DNA of 64,000 nt, from the NCBI RefSeq assembly GCF_023283825.1, contig NZ_JAKILD010000004.1, positions 62,001 through 126,000 on the forward strand, read 5' to 3'. Source of the DNA: Shewanella olleyana. Its GTDB lineage: Bacteria > Pseudomonadota > Gammaproteobacteria > Enterobacterales > Shewanellaceae. Made by a program: the position numbers and the translations under genes. Shown here in pieces: positions 9,612 to 18,559 of this stretch. Positions within the stretch are counted from its first letter, which is position 1; the number at the start of each line of letters is the position of its first letter. The notes beneath the pieces are model-generated. The model was given only the letters and a program-made list of their open reading frames with translations. It was not told where the DNA came from and made no database searches.

Positions 9612-10646
9612 GTGCTCACCAATGCATCTCAAGTTCTGCAACGTAACATTCAATTTGTCGAAAACCAGCATGTACTGATTCTAAACCATGAAGCAGATAC
9701 ATTAGCCGTTGAACTGTTAGATGCTGCATCATCTGTGACCGCATTAGCCCTAGACTTGAATCACCATCAGTTATTAGCAAAACAATCCAAGCCTAATCTG
9801 CAAAGCTACTTTGGCCATGATTTGCCAAGTGATGCTAACAGGCAAGCTTTCGACACCGCTGTAATTTACTTCCCAAAAGCAAAAGCCCTAGCACCTTACC
9901 TGTTTCAGCTTGCCGCAAAGCATTTATCTGTTGGGGGCACCTTAATCGTTATTGGTGAAAATAAAGGTGGAGTTAAGTCATTAGCTAAATTATTACCAAA
10001 CTATTACTCAACAGCTTTAAAGCGTGACAATGCCCGTCATTGCTTGCTTTTTGTTGCCGAATTAATTCAAACCGCGCCTGAGTTCAACATTAAGGACTGG
10101 GTAAGTCAGTATCAGTTAAGCACACCTCAAGGTGATATTACGATTTGTAATCTTGTCGGTGTTTTCAGCGAGAAGAAACTTGATCAAGGTACTGAGTTAT
10201 TACTATCCCACCTACCAGAGCTAACTGGCAGAGTGCTTGATTTTGGTTGTGGAGCGGGTGTTATCAGCGCAGCAATGCTTAAAGCTAACCCAAGCTTGAA
10301 TATTGATTGTATTGATATAAATGCAATGGCATTAAAAGCCTGCGAGCTAACTCTTGCCGCGAATAATATGGCAGCTAACGTTTATGCTTCTGATGGATTT
10401 AAACAAATATCAGGTAAATTTGATGGCATTATTTCAAATCCACCATTTCATGACGGTTTAGCGACCACCACTCAAATAGCCAAAGACTTTGTAAAATCTA
10501 GTGCTAACAGCCTGACAAATAATGGGGTATGGCAAATCGTCGCCAATAGAAACCTGCCTTATGCTGACACAATCGCCGCAGAATTTGGTCAGGTGAACGT
10601 TCCAGCTGAAAACAATAAGTACAAGTTATACTTTTTCCATAACTAA
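9612..10646 (+). CDS. rsmC: 16S rRNA (guanine-1207-N2)-methyltransferase
   Basis: From the GTG at 9612 the protein is 344 residues and begins [12 protein letters not shown], which aligns with the E. coli RsmC N-terminus (TPASEVLLRH). The frame is open further upstream to 9501, but that part overlaps a terminator and the promoter. RsmC has two related Rossmann domains: the N-terminal one is degenerate, while the C-terminal one has the SAM motif [14 protein letters not shown] and the catalytic SNPPFHDG. It methylates G1207 of 16S rRNA. It stands alone between two promoters. Confidence 0.93.
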   Translation: MLTNASQVLQRNIQFVENQHVLILNHEADTLAVELLDAASSVTALALDLNHHQLLAKQSKPNLQSYFGHDLPSDANRQAFDTAVIYFPKAKALAPYLFQLAAKHLSVGGTLIVIGENKGGVKSLAKLLPNYYSTALKRDNARHCLLFVAELIQTAPEFNIKDWVSQYQLSTPQGDITICNLVGVFSEKKLDQGTELLLSHLPELTGRVLDFGCGAGVISAAMLKANPSLNIDCIDINAMALKACELTLAANNMAANVYASDGFKQISGKFDGIISNPPFHDGLATTTQIAKDFVKSSANSLTNNGVWQIVANRNLPYADTIAAEFGQVNVPAENNKYKLYFFHN

Positions 10647-10820
10647 CAAAGTATTAATACTTGATGAGCTTCATCACGCAATCAGTCGATTAGATCTGAA
10701 ACAACAAAAATTGACTAGTTTTTATCATAAAAAACCGCTACATTTTGTTGGTTAATAATAAGAATCGCCAATAAGGCGCATTGGTCAAACTAAATAATGG
10801 CCATGATAATAAGGGATTTT

Positions 10821-12488
10821 ATGTTGGATTGGGGTTTAGCAGTTTTTAACGAAAATCAAACTCAAGTTGAGTTTCGTGTTATTCCAAATACTCATGGACC
10901 GGTATCGGAAGATGATGTCAGCAAACTGCTTACACAACCCGAATTTGCAATGCTGCGCCCCTTACAGCACAACATTCATAAAGCCGTCGCAGAAATTAAC
11001 GCACTCAGTGGCCAAGATAATGGTAAGCATGAGCTGTATTTTATCATCGCTGAGCGAGCTGACGGCAAAGTCACCGTTGAAATAAGTGAAGATAAAATGT
11101 CAGCCTCCATGACATTAGAATCTGCTTGGGGTGGCAAAGATCCTTCACTTCCCATGATCCTCAATGCCCTTAAATCCCATAAAGTAAAAATGGGCTTAAG
11201 CAAACCCAAAATCCAATCCTTGATTCAGCAATTAGCAACGTTACCTCCTGGTGAAAGCTGCCAAAGCCCCATCGCTATAGGTAAATTGCCGATTAACGGT
11301 ATTAATGCGACCTTAAGCCGCAAAGTGCCTCTTGCACGCGAGCGCTTATTGCAACCACAAGAGCGTGAAGATGGCTCTGTAGATATGCGCAACCTAGGCG
11401 CGATGATCATGGTGAAACCTGGCGACGTACTGATGGTTAAAACTCCTGCAACCTCTGGTACCGCCGGTTATAATGTTCACGGCGATGCCATTTTGCAGGT
11501 TGAAGGAAAAGATCTGTCTATGCAGGCAGGTAATGGCACAGAACTCTCTGCAGACGACCCTTATCAGCTCATCGCCACAGTTGCCGGCCAACCAGTCGAA
11601 AATAGCAAAGGCATGCAGGTCGATGATGTCTTACAAATCAAAGATGTTGATGTTAAATATGGTCATGTTGATTTTGAGGGCAGTATTTTAATCACAGGTG
11701 ATGTCCATGAAGGCATGCAAGTTAAAAGCAGTGGCGATATTACCGTCATGGGGTTTGTTGAATCAGCTACCCTTGAAGCAGAAGGTGATGTCATTGTCAG
11801 CAGAGGCATTATCGGCAGACAAATAAAAGAGCATGAACTCAGTAATCACATCACTGCTAAAGGGCAAATTTGTGCTCAGTTTGTACAGTACTCAAACCTA
11901 ACAGCCCATAGTGATATTTTAGTCACCAAACAGCTTCTCCATAGTCACTCTCAATCCGATAATGTCATTACTGTCAGCGATCCCAATGCTAAACGAGGCG
12001 ATCTTGTTGGAGGACGAGCAACGGCTAGAAAAGGCATCAAAGCTGTCGCTTTTGGCGCAACAGCAGGCACTAAAACTGAGCTCTATTGTGCTATGCACCA
12101 AGCAGAGTTGAGAGCAGAAGTGAAAACTTGTGATGCAAAAGCAAAACAATTAGTGGTGGCAGGTCTCGACATCGAAGCAAGGTTAAGAAAGCTGCCTCCT
12201 AAAACAGAGTGGCAAACTGATGCAGGGATGATAGAACAAGTTAAAATGATGCTTGATGAGAAGAAAGAAGTAGCTAACAATCGCGCTAAAGCAGAGTCCG
12301 AGTGTAAGCAACTGCAACAAGAAGCCGAAGGTTATTACATCAAGAACTTTATCCAAGCTGAAAAGCATATTTTTGCCAATGTTGAAATTCATATCGGCCC
12401 GGCTCAAAATCGCACACAAAGAGAACATGGCCCCTGCCATATTAAAAACCTTCACAATGAAATCAGTTTTGATTACGGTAGTCACTAG
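10821..12488 (+). CDS. FapA family (DUF342) polymer-forming protein
   Basis: The protein is 555 residues from the ATG at 10821, which has an AAGGGA ribosome site 5-6 bp upstream; an earlier in-frame ATG at 10797 lacks one. The middle region (about residues 170-410) is rich in short hydrophobic repeats such as GHVDFEGSILITGDVHEGM and GDITVMGFVESATLEAEGDV, the right-handed beta-helix pattern of DUF342/FapA. The C-terminal 130 residues are predicted helical and charged (coiled coil). In Vibrio FapA has been linked to phosphotransferase signalling; the function here is not known. The TAG stop coincides with the left boundary of a TA-flanked miniature element. Confidence 0.85.
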   Translation: MLDWGLAVFNENQTQVEFRVIPNTHGPVSEDDVSKLLTQPEFAMLRPLQHNIHKAVAEINALSGQDNGKHELYFIIAERADGKVTVEISEDKMSASMTLESAWGGKDPSLPMILNALKSHKVKMGLSKPKIQSLIQQLATLPPGESCQSPIAIGKLPINGINATLSRKVPLARERLLQPQEREDGSVDMRNLGAMIMVKPGDVLMVKTPATSGTAGYNVHGDAILQVEGKDLSMQAGNGTELSADDPYQLIATVAGQPVENSKGMQVDDVLQIKDVDVKYGHVDFEGSILITGDVHEGMQVKSSGDITVMGFVESATLEAEGDVIVSRGIIGRQIKEHELSNHITAKGQICAQFVQYSNLTAHSDILVTKQLLHSHSQSDNVITVSDPNAKRGDLVGGRATARKGIKAVAFGATAGTKTELYCAMHQAELRAEVKTCDAKAKQLVVAGLDIEARLRKLPPKTEWQTDAGMIEQVKMMLDEKKEVANNRAKAESECKQLQQEAEGYYIKNFIQAEKHIFANVEIHIGPAQNRTQREHGPCHIKNLHNEISFDYGSH

Positions 12489-12752
12489 GGCCTGTTGATC
12501 TTTCAAGGTTGTTTTTACAGCGAATTGTTGGCCATTTATACAAGACAGAGACCTTGTAGTGTAGTTATTCTACATAAAAAGTCGATAACGCAGTAAAACT
12601 GGCCAACAAACGCTGCCCAAAGGGTTCGACTAAAAGCATTTTACTCTTTGTTGGATGAATTTTGCTTAGATGACTAGGCATCAACCCATCCGCCTCAATT
12701 AAAACGCTTTTATTTCGAACAAAACTTAACCAGCAAAGATCAACAGACCCTA
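12486..12752 (+). mobile_element. Non-autonomous TA-flanked miniature element (MITE) in the stop codon of the FapA gene
   Basis: The element spans 12488-12750 (263 bp), bounded by GGGCCTGTTGATCTTT on the left and AAAGATCAACAGACCC on the right. The ends are inverted copies with one mismatch in 16, and each is flanked by TA (12486-12487 and 12751-12752). This is the pattern of elements mobilised by IS630/Tc1-mariner-type transposases, which duplicate TA. Inner arms also partly pair (GTTGGCCA with TGGCCAAC). No transposase is present. The left TA plus the first G of the element make the TAG stop of the FapA gene. Removing the element and one TA also leaves TAG, so the coding sequence is unchanged. 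Confidence 0.8.
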
Positions 12753-12835
12753 GCAGCAAAAGTTAACTGGTGATGTTTTACATTCAAGTGACTTAACTCA
12801 AGCGATTTGATACTCGTATATTAAATTTAGAAGTG

Positions 12836-13318
12836 ATGGTTTCCATGCAGACAATTTGTTGGCCAGTAATTATAAAGCAACAACACAGTGAAGAACTGAT
12901 TTACTTAGCCAGTGATAGAGACTGGCTAGAGTATTGTTGCTTACAGCCGCACATTGCTAACTCTCTCGACAAATTATTAGACAGCGCTGGGGCAACATTT
13001 GATATTGTTATCGAGCCGCAGCCCCTGTCGGTTCGGTCATCGCAACCAGCCTCTGAGCCATCAGCCTCTGAGCCATCAGCCTCTGTTCAATCAACACAAG
13101 TACCGTCAACTCAAGCGCCATCAACCTCAACACAATCGGACCAAGCGACAGCTGACTTACCTCAGCTTAAAGAAAGTCTACAACCTATCGACTTAGTCAG
13201 CTTTATTCATTATGTACGAGAACATGCCGTGTTGAACGGACATTGCTGCAGTACAAAATTAGTCTTTAGTAATATCAAGCAAGGGATCGAAACAGTCGAA
13301 TATCTTGAGTCTAATTAG
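12836..13318 (+). CDS. Probable DUF4144 family protein with a Ser/Pro-rich repeat linker
   Basis: The 160-residue protein has two conserved-looking halves. Residues about 4-60 (TICWPVIIKQQHSEELIYLA) and residues about 105-160 resemble the small DUF4144 family of Shewanella and Vibrio. They are split by a low-complexity linker of Ser, Pro, Gln and Thr (about residues 63-103). Part of that linker is encoded by a 15-bp tandem repeat, so its length is probably variable. The start is either the GTG at 12833, ATG at 12836 or ATG at 12845; AGAAG just upstream favours 12836. The family assignment is from memory and the function is unknown. Confidence 0.6.
   Translation: MVSMQTICWPVIIKQQHSEELIYLASDRDWLEYCCLQPHIANSLDKLLDSAGATFDIVIEPQPLSVRSSQPASEPSASEPSASVQSTQVPSTQAPSTSTQSDQATADLPQLKESLQPIDLVSFIHYVREHAVLNGHCCSTKLVFSNIKQGIETVEYLESN
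13047..13085 (+). repeat. 15-bp tandem repeat in coding sequence
   Basis: CAGCCTCTGAGCCAT occurs at 13047-13061 and 13062-13076, followed by a partial third copy (CAGCCTCTG) to 13085. The unit is a multiple of three, so copy changes keep the frame and add or remove five residues (SASEP-type). Confidence 0.85.
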
Positions 13319-13420
13319 CTTGAGTCACCTTTGGCTATCAGGCAAAATGCCAAATGTTTTACCACCTGATTGCTATCGCAAAATTAATCCTCCAAAACCA
13401 ACAATGGAACAGCTAAATAT

Positions 13421-14551
13421 ATGGAACTGCTGAATATAGAATGCCTTGGCAAACGTTTACGATTAGAAGGCTCTATGGCGGGTTGGCAGCAACTATATTG
13501 GGACAACCAATTAGTTTCACAAAAGTCTGCTTCTGTGGATAACCAAGCCTTTAATATCCACGAATTTGAATTATCACGACCAGCCTCGTTGGAGCCCTCA
13601 ACTACTGACGCGGTTATAACAGAAGCGAGTAGGAAAGTGATTAAAGTGCGCTTAGAGGCCGATGTTCAGTGGCAACCATTTTTAATCAATTACGTGGCAC
13701 TCGTTGATAATGAGACAGTTGCTGAAGGGCAACGAAATACTAAAGATATCGAACAACAAGTCCCTGAAGTTGCCCCTGTCAAAACGCAAAAATTCAGCAT
13801 GATAGGCCTAGCCTCATTGGGCTTTAAATTACTTAAAAGTGCCAAGGTGATTAAAGCGATGTTGGCTGCTGCCAGTGTTGCTGCCTATTCATGGTTGTTT
13901 TCTATAGAATTTGCATTGGCGTTGATTGCTTGCTTGGTTATTCATGAATATGGCCATATCAAAGCGATGAAACACTTTGGAATGAAAACCAAAGGCATAT
14001 ACCTCATACCTTTTATGGGGGGATTAGCAGTCAGTGATGAAAGAATAAATACCCGCTGGCAAAATGTCGTCATCTCCATCATGGGGCCAACATTTGGATT
14101 GTTTATGTCCATTGGCTGTATGGTGGCGTATTGGATAACTGGTAATATCTTTTTTGCAGGTCTCGCCAGCTTTAACGCCTTATTAAACCTGTTTAACCTA
14201 CTCCCAATACTCCCCTTAGATGGCGGACACATCCTTAAAAGTATCACTTTCTCAATGAACAGCATGGTCGGGCTTATTGCCTGTATTGCAGGAGCTGCTG
14301 TTGGAGTATTTATCAGTTACAGTTTGGGATTAGCTTTATTGGGCTTTTTACTGTTAATCGGTAGTCTTGAGATAGTGTTCGAGTGGAAAACTCGTCATCA
14401 AAGCCACCTATTACCTTTAGATAGATACGGTCAGATTTTCTCAACCATTTGGTACTTTTTAACCGTCGCTATTTTGATTGGTATAATCTGGTACTTTGCA
14501 GGCTCTGGCGATGACATGCTAGCCATGCCACTAGAGATCCTTAAAAGCTAA
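13421..14551 (+). CDS. M50 (site-2 protease family) membrane metalloprotease
   Basis: The 376-residue protein has a soluble N-terminal part of about 120 residues with beta-rich character, followed by at least five hydrophobic segments. The first zinc motif HEYGH is at residues 175-179 within a membrane helix. The second M50 motif is NLLPILPLDGGH around residues 263-274, where Asp supplies the third ligand. These are the two diagnostic motifs of intramembrane site-2 proteases. RseP has PDZ domains and this protein does not. The soluble N-terminus could be a sensor or substrate-binding domain. The substrate is unknown, and no adjacent anti-sigma factor is visible. Confidence 0.85.
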   Translation: MELLNIECLGKRLRLEGSMAGWQQLYWDNQLVSQKSASVDNQAFNIHEFELSRPASLEPSTTDAVITEASRKVIKVRLEADVQWQPFLINYVALVDNETVAEGQRNTKDIEQQVPEVAPVKTQKFSMIGLASLGFKLLKSAKVIKAMLAAASVAAYSWLFSIEFALALIACLVIHEYGHIKAMKHFGMKTKGIYLIPFMGGLAVSDERINTRWQNVVISIMGPTFGLFMSIGCMVAYWITGNIFFAGLASFNALLNLFNLLPILPLDGGHILKSITFSMNSMVGLIACIAGAAVGVFISYSLGLALLGFLLLIGSLEIVFEWKTRHQSHLLPLDRYGQIFSTIWYFLTVAILIGIIWYFAGSGDDMLAMPLEILKS

Positions 14552-14621
14552 TTAATGCTTAAGTAAGAAAGACCATATTAGTGTTTTGAGTTTTAACTGA
14601 TTAAATAAAGCTCTATATTTG

Positions 14622-15830
14622 TTAAAGCTCAAACACTTCTGTCATCACTTTATAAAGCTCTGTTCCCTGGTGTACCGATGCTGATGCAAAGTGTAAAACA
14701 GGCACACAGTCACAAGGTAGGCTTACCGGCTCCAAAGCTTGTTTAGATCCATATTGATCAAGCCTTAACAGCGTAACCAGTGGCTCACCTGCAGCCAAGG
14801 GTTTACCCACTTCAGCGCAATATTCAACTAAGCCAGCTTTGGTCGCATGAAACTTCTTGTAATTGGCTAAAAAGCAGCCCCAACGAGGCATTTCAGCAGG
14901 TTGAACTTTCTCTTTTATCACTCCACGGTGACTCAAATACGCTAGAATTCCTAGCGCATCTTCTTTTGCATCCGCCATATCAATGCGTTCTTGGCTAGCA
15001 AGTTCCAATGTAAATGCAGCAACAGGCACACTGAATTCACGACCTTGCGCAGCACAATATTGCTGCAGTTGCCACCAAGGATAAAAAGCTGCTTCATCCA
15101 TCGCGCCGCCAAATTCATTTGGGATAATCAATGAAAATGGTATTGAGAAGAAGCGAGCTGATTCAATATCATATTCTGGGCAGTAAAGATGTTTCGCTGA
15201 CTTTGGCCCTGTGTGTAAGTCCAACACAATGTCAGCCTCATGAGCCATTGATTGAAGAGTTACTGCTAACTGGTGGCCAGTGCTTATTCCCCAAGAATTA
15301 TTCAATCTTTCTTGGCAACTAGTCAGTAACCGTTGTCGAAAGGCGCTAAAAAGCTCAGCATCAGAAAGCTGCTTATTAGATTCAAACCACTTGGGAATAT
15401 CAGCCACGATAGCAGCATGTTCATAGTATTCACGGTTCCAATTAACCCCTGTAATAGGATCAAATCGACCTAAAGTGAACTCACCACTTTTCTGATTGAT
15501 ACCTAATGGATTCGCTAAAGGAACACAGTGAATATCACCTAGCACAGTATAATCTTCTAATAAGGTCATCAACTGATAAATGACAGCATTGCCCTGCACT
15601 TCAGCTCCATGAACATTGGCTTGAATATAAACAGAGGCAGCTGCGCGACTATTTCCGCAATTATCTCCACGATTAGCCCCGCTATGACTTCCAGCCTTTT
15701 TATCAGTGCCATTATCAGCATCGCACCCTTTAAAAGTATACACAGGCGCAGTTAATGCCTGACCTGTTGCTAACTCACCTAAGGTTACTCTTGACACTAA
15801 CGCTTTAGAAGTAGGGCTTGCTGCTGTCAT
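14622..15830 (-). CDS. Succinylglutamate desuccinylase/aspartoacylase family zinc hydrolase
   Basis: The 402-residue protein has the M14-like AstE/aspartoacylase signature. The zinc motif HGAE in ANVHGAEVQGN is near residue 75, LDLHTGP gives the later His ligand, and a Glu (TLELASQERID) sits in the C-terminal third. A C-terminal beta domain (about residues 325-402, KAGLVEYCAEVGKPLAAGE) resembles the lipoyl-like add-on seen in AstE relatives. An insert near residues 35-60 is Gly/Asp/Asn-rich. It would remove an acyl group from an amino acid or peptide-like substrate; the exact one is unknown. It lies 37 bp downstream of lysC on the same strand and may be co-transcribed. Confidence 0.82.
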   Translation of the reverse strand: MTAASPTSKALVSRVTLGELATGQALTAPVYTFKGCDADNGTDKKAGSHSGANRGDNCGNSRAAASVYIQANVHGAEVQGNAVIYQLMTLLEDYTVLGDIHCVPLANPLGINQKSGEFTLGRFDPITGVNWNREYYEHAAIVADIPKWFESNKQLSDAELFSAFRQRLLTSCQERLNNSWGISTGHQLAVTLQSMAHEADIVLDLHTGPKSAKHLYCPEYDIESARFFSIPFSLIIPNEFGGAMDEAAFYPWWQLQQYCAAQGREFSVPVAAFTLELASQERIDMADAKEDALGILAYLSHRGVIKEKVQPAEMPRWGCFLANYKKFHATKAGLVEYCAEVGKPLAAGEPLVTLLRLDQYGSKQALEPVSLPCDCVPVLHFASASVHQGTELYKVMTEVFEL

Positions 15831-15867
15831 TTATTAGCCTTAATGCTTTAAATCAACTGGGTTAAAT

Positions 15868-17217
15868 TTATTCAAACAGGTTTTGATGTAATGAATTTAC
15901 CACATCAGCAGCTTCAGATTCTGCCACCAAAACACATAAATTGTGTGGACTCGCGCCCTGACAAATCATACGTACGTTATGATTTTCCAATACAGAAAAG
16001 ACGCGGCTACAAATACCTGCAGTTGAGGCAATTTTATTACCAATAATAGCAACCAAGGCAAGTTTATCTTCCACTCTTACACGGCAGTGTTGGGATAACT
16101 CTTGTAATAGTGATTCACTTAATAAACCCTGACCGCTTGAGTCTGAACCCGTTTTATCCAGTGTAAGCGATACGTTTACTTCTGAAGTGGTGATTAAATC
16201 TACTGAGATTTTGTGTTTAGCTAATGTCGCGAAAGTTTCAGCTAAAAAACCTTGAGCATGTAACATCTGCAGACTATGTAAATTCAGTAAGGTTTGATCT
16301 CGTCTTAGTGCCACGGCGCGAAAAACCGGAACTTGTTCAACTTGATGACGGATCCAAGTTCCACCTTGCTCTGGTGCTTTACTAGAGCCAACAAACACCT
16401 GAATTTTTTGACGAACAGCAGGTAAAATGGTTGCAGGGTGCAAGACTTTAGCGCCGAATGTCGCCATTTCAGCCGCTTCATTAAAGCTAATTTCAGGGAT
16501 AGGTCTCGCGTTAGGAGCTAAACGCGGATCGGTGGTATAGATCCCAGCAACATCTGTCCAAATTTCAACTGCATCCGCTTTTAATGCTTCAGCTAATAAC
16601 GCTGCAGAGTAATCACTACCACCACGTCCTAGGGTTGTAGTATTGCCTTCACTGTCAGCACCTATAAAACCTTGAGTCACGATAACTTGCGAACTAAGCA
16701 ATGGCGCTAAGTGCTCGGCTCCCAAGGTTGCAATTAGCTCAATTTGAGGTTCTGCGCGACCAAAGTGGCTATCTGTTCTTAGAACTTGTCTAACATCAAA
16801 TGCACTTGAAGGTGTACCTTTTTGACGAATAACTGCAGAGAATAATAACGAAGAGCATTGCTCGCCCATGGATAACAGCTCATCGATGATAGCTTTACCT
16901 CTATCAAGAACTAACGCATCACTTAATACTGACATGCGACTTAACAGTTTATCGATTGTGGCAGCGACATCTTGCGGACGTTCGAGCTTATCTACGATGT
17001 CGTATTGCACTTGGGCAATTTGAGTCAATAAAGCCATGCGACGTTGATCGTTCACATTAGCTTGAGTCAGTTCAACTAACAGGTTAGTCACACCACTTGA
17101 AGCACTCACGACAACAACACGGGTATTTGGATTAGCAAGAATGATATCTGCGCAGCGATTCATCGCCGCAAAGTCAGCCACAGATGTACCACCAAATTTA
17201 GCTACAACTAAACTCAT
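15868..17217 (-). CDS. lysC: Aspartate kinase, lysine-sensitive type (AK III)
   Basis: The 449-residue protein is a monofunctional aspartokinase of the E. coli LysC length. It opens with VVAKFGGTSVADF, has TTLGRGGSDYSAAL for substrate/ATP binding, and carries two C-terminal ACT domains (from about residue 300). It phosphorylates aspartate, the first step to lysine, threonine, methionine and diaminopimelate. The ribosome site GAGGTG is 5 nt before the ATG. A lysine riboswitch lies about 130 bp upstream, so lysine represses its expression as well as, by family knowledge, inhibiting the enzyme. A 21-codon ORF ends in an ATGA overlap with the lysC start. Confidence 0.95.
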   Translation of the reverse strand: MSLVVAKFGGTSVADFAAMNRCADIILANPNTRVVVVSASSGVTNLLVELTQANVNDQRRMALLTQIAQVQYDIVDKLERPQDVAATIDKLLSRMSVLSDALVLDRGKAIIDELLSMGEQCSSLLFSAVIRQKGTPSSAFDVRQVLRTDSHFGRAEPQIELIATLGAEHLAPLLSSQVIVTQGFIGADSEGNTTTLGRGGSDYSAALLAEALKADAVEIWTDVAGIYTTDPRLAPNARPIPEISFNEAAEMATFGAKVLHPATILPAVRQKIQVFVGSSKAPEQGGTWIRHQVEQVPVFRAVALRRDQTLLNLHSLQMLHAQGFLAETFATLAKHKISVDLITTSEVNVSLTLDKTGSDSSGQGLLSESLLQELSQHCRVRVEDKLALVAIIGNKIASTAGICSRVFSVLENHNVRMICQGASPHNLCVLVAESEAADVVNSLHQNLFE

Positions 17218-17279
17218 GACAACACCTCAACGACAGGCTGATCAGAAAAAACACATTGAATAACAAGATTTAAAAACAT
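17214..17279 (-). CDS. Candidate 21-residue lysC leader ORF
   Basis: An ORF of 21 codons starts at ATG 17279 and ends with TGA overlapping the lysC ATG (ATGA, 17217-17214). A GGAG Shine-Dalgarno sequence (17290-17287) sits 7 nt before its ATG, directly after the riboswitch expression platform. The peptide begins MFLNLVIQCV and contains no Lys. The site and overlap suggest translational coupling to lysC, so that riboswitch control of the leader start would pass to lysC. It may be chance in so short an ORF; conservation would decide. Confidence 0.45.
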   Translation of the reverse strand: MFLNLVIQCVFSDQPVVEVLS

Positions 17280-17343
17280 GATTACACTCCGAACTTACTT
17301 CGTTCGAAGAGCCTGGTGCAGTGATAACGCACCCTTAAAGAAG

Positions 17344-17534
17344 GGAAACAGCAATCTTTCACCAGAAGCTCTCCACCAATTAATAGGTGACAATCGTTAG
17401 GATTCAGCCTAATCGACCGATATGAAGTAAAACCAATCACTTCGAATATCTCGGCGCTAATCTCCCTCATAAGTCATCAACGGAATTGGTTTTCCTGAAA
17501 CTTACTACCTAGCTAACGCTCCTCTTCTGTTTCC
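17344..17534 (-). promoter_or_regulatory. Lysine riboswitch (L box) aptamer
   Basis: On the minus strand the RNA carries the conserved lysine-aptamer pieces in order: AGAAGAGGAGCG near the 5' end, GGCTGAATCC, TTGTCACC, and GGTGGAGAGCTTCTGGTGAAA-like 3' core. P1 closes with a perfect 8-bp pairing, GGAAACAG (17534-17527) with CTGTTTCC (17351-17344). The 191-nt size fits the class. The expression platform (about 17343-17281) has a GGGTGC/GCACC hairpin at 17334-17314 but no clear U-tract, which points to control of translation rather than termination. Target: lysC. Confidence 0.93.
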
Positions 17535-17553
17535 TCCCTAGAGAAGAAATTGA

Positions 17554-17583
17554 AAAATACCAATAAATACCTACCTAAGTCAA
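17554..17583 (-). promoter_or_regulatory. Predicted lysC promoter
   Basis: On the minus strand TTGACT (17583-17578) and TATTTT (17559-17554) are spaced by 18 bp. Transcription would begin near 17547, about 13 nt before riboswitch P1. Confidence 0.5.
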
Positions 17584-18061
17584 TTTAGAAGTGTAATAAA
17601 TTTACCAAATAACAGAATGTGTAGAATAAGACACTTAAAAGGTAATCGATACTTAAGCTTATATTTAATCGAAAATTAAGAATAAACTGATTAATTTCAG
17701 TAACAAAGGCAGGAGTAAAAAACAATTTTAAAGCAATAAGTGCATGAGTAATGCAAAATTAGAAATATAAAACACTCAGTAATACTGATTACGTTTAAGA
17801 AAACCTCATTATACGTAAACGTTCAATGAAAGGTTGAATGGCAAACAATATCAAGAGTCAGTCTAATCAGATAACATGCCAGTCAGATAGCTAGTCAGAA
17901 TAAAAGCTCACTTCCCTACCGCCTGTTTCATATCAATTCAGTATTTGAATAAACAGCAAGTCTAAGATTAGAATAAAACTCTAATACTCTTTAAAACTCG
18001 TAAACTAACAGCAGGGTTGAGCGATACTTTTTACTTATCCTAACTAAGAATTAACCTTGGG
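17584..18061 (-). other. AT-rich intergenic region without a recognised gene
   Basis: About 480 bp between the predicted lysC promoter and the end of the DUF3293 gene. It is strongly AT-rich, with many stops in all frames. I see no RNA gene, repeat or convincing terminator. Confidence 0.5.
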
Positions 18062-18496
18062 TTAATCGTGCAGGTCTGGCAGCTCATTAACCACTTGTGT
18101 TCTCGCGACAAAGTCACCAATCATCACTTCAGGATCTGGCGCATCTCCACAAGCGACTAAAGACAATAAACCTTCATTGACGTAATAAATGGCATGCTGT
18201 TTAAATTCACGTCCTAATTCTAGTGCTTGTTGCTTATCAATAAATATTGCCCAGCTTTTTTCCATATGGGATAAATCAGGAGCTGCACCGATTAAAGAAC
18301 GATAAGGACTGTTATATTGTTCGATTTTTCGCTGTAACCTTCGATCAAGCAATCGATTTTGACAAGGTGTTAGTACATTCCCGAGAGGGTTGTGTGCGGT
18401 GACAATGGCGAAAGGAATATCATTAGATAACCGCTGCGTCAGTAAAAATTGTGTCCCTTGATACTTGTGCCAAAGGCTATCAATTAAATTATCCAT
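18062..18496 (-). CDS. DUF3293 domain-containing protein
   Basis: The 144-residue protein resembles the small DUF3293 family of Shewanella and Vibrio. Visible marks are FAIVTAHNPLGNVLT near residues 30-44 and IDKQQALELGREFKQHAIYYV near the C-terminal half. It has no signal peptide or membrane segment and is probably cytosolic. Function is unknown. It is transcribed away from arcA; a perfect CRP consensus lies 64 bp upstream of its ATG. Confidence 0.8.
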   Translation of the reverse strand: MDNLIDSLWHKYQGTQFLLTQRLSNDIPFAIVTAHNPLGNVLTPCQNRLLDRRLQRKIEQYNSPYRSLIGAAPDLSHMEKSWAIFIDKQQALELGREFKQHAIYYVNEGLLSLVACGDAPDPEVMIGDFVARTQVVNELPDLHD

Positions 18497-18559
18497 TCTT
18501 TAATATTCTCTATAAAACCCAGTTAAGTCTATCAAACCCTTGGGAACGACAATAGCCCA

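Noticed and set aside
12565..12759. Minus-strand 64-codon frame inside the TA-flanked element
   Set aside because: It lies within a non-coding miniature element, ends at the terminal repeat and has no ribosome site.
17282..17470. Minus-strand 62-codon frame in the lysC leader
   Set aside because: It overlaps the lysine riboswitch aptamer, whose conserved structure explains the sequence.
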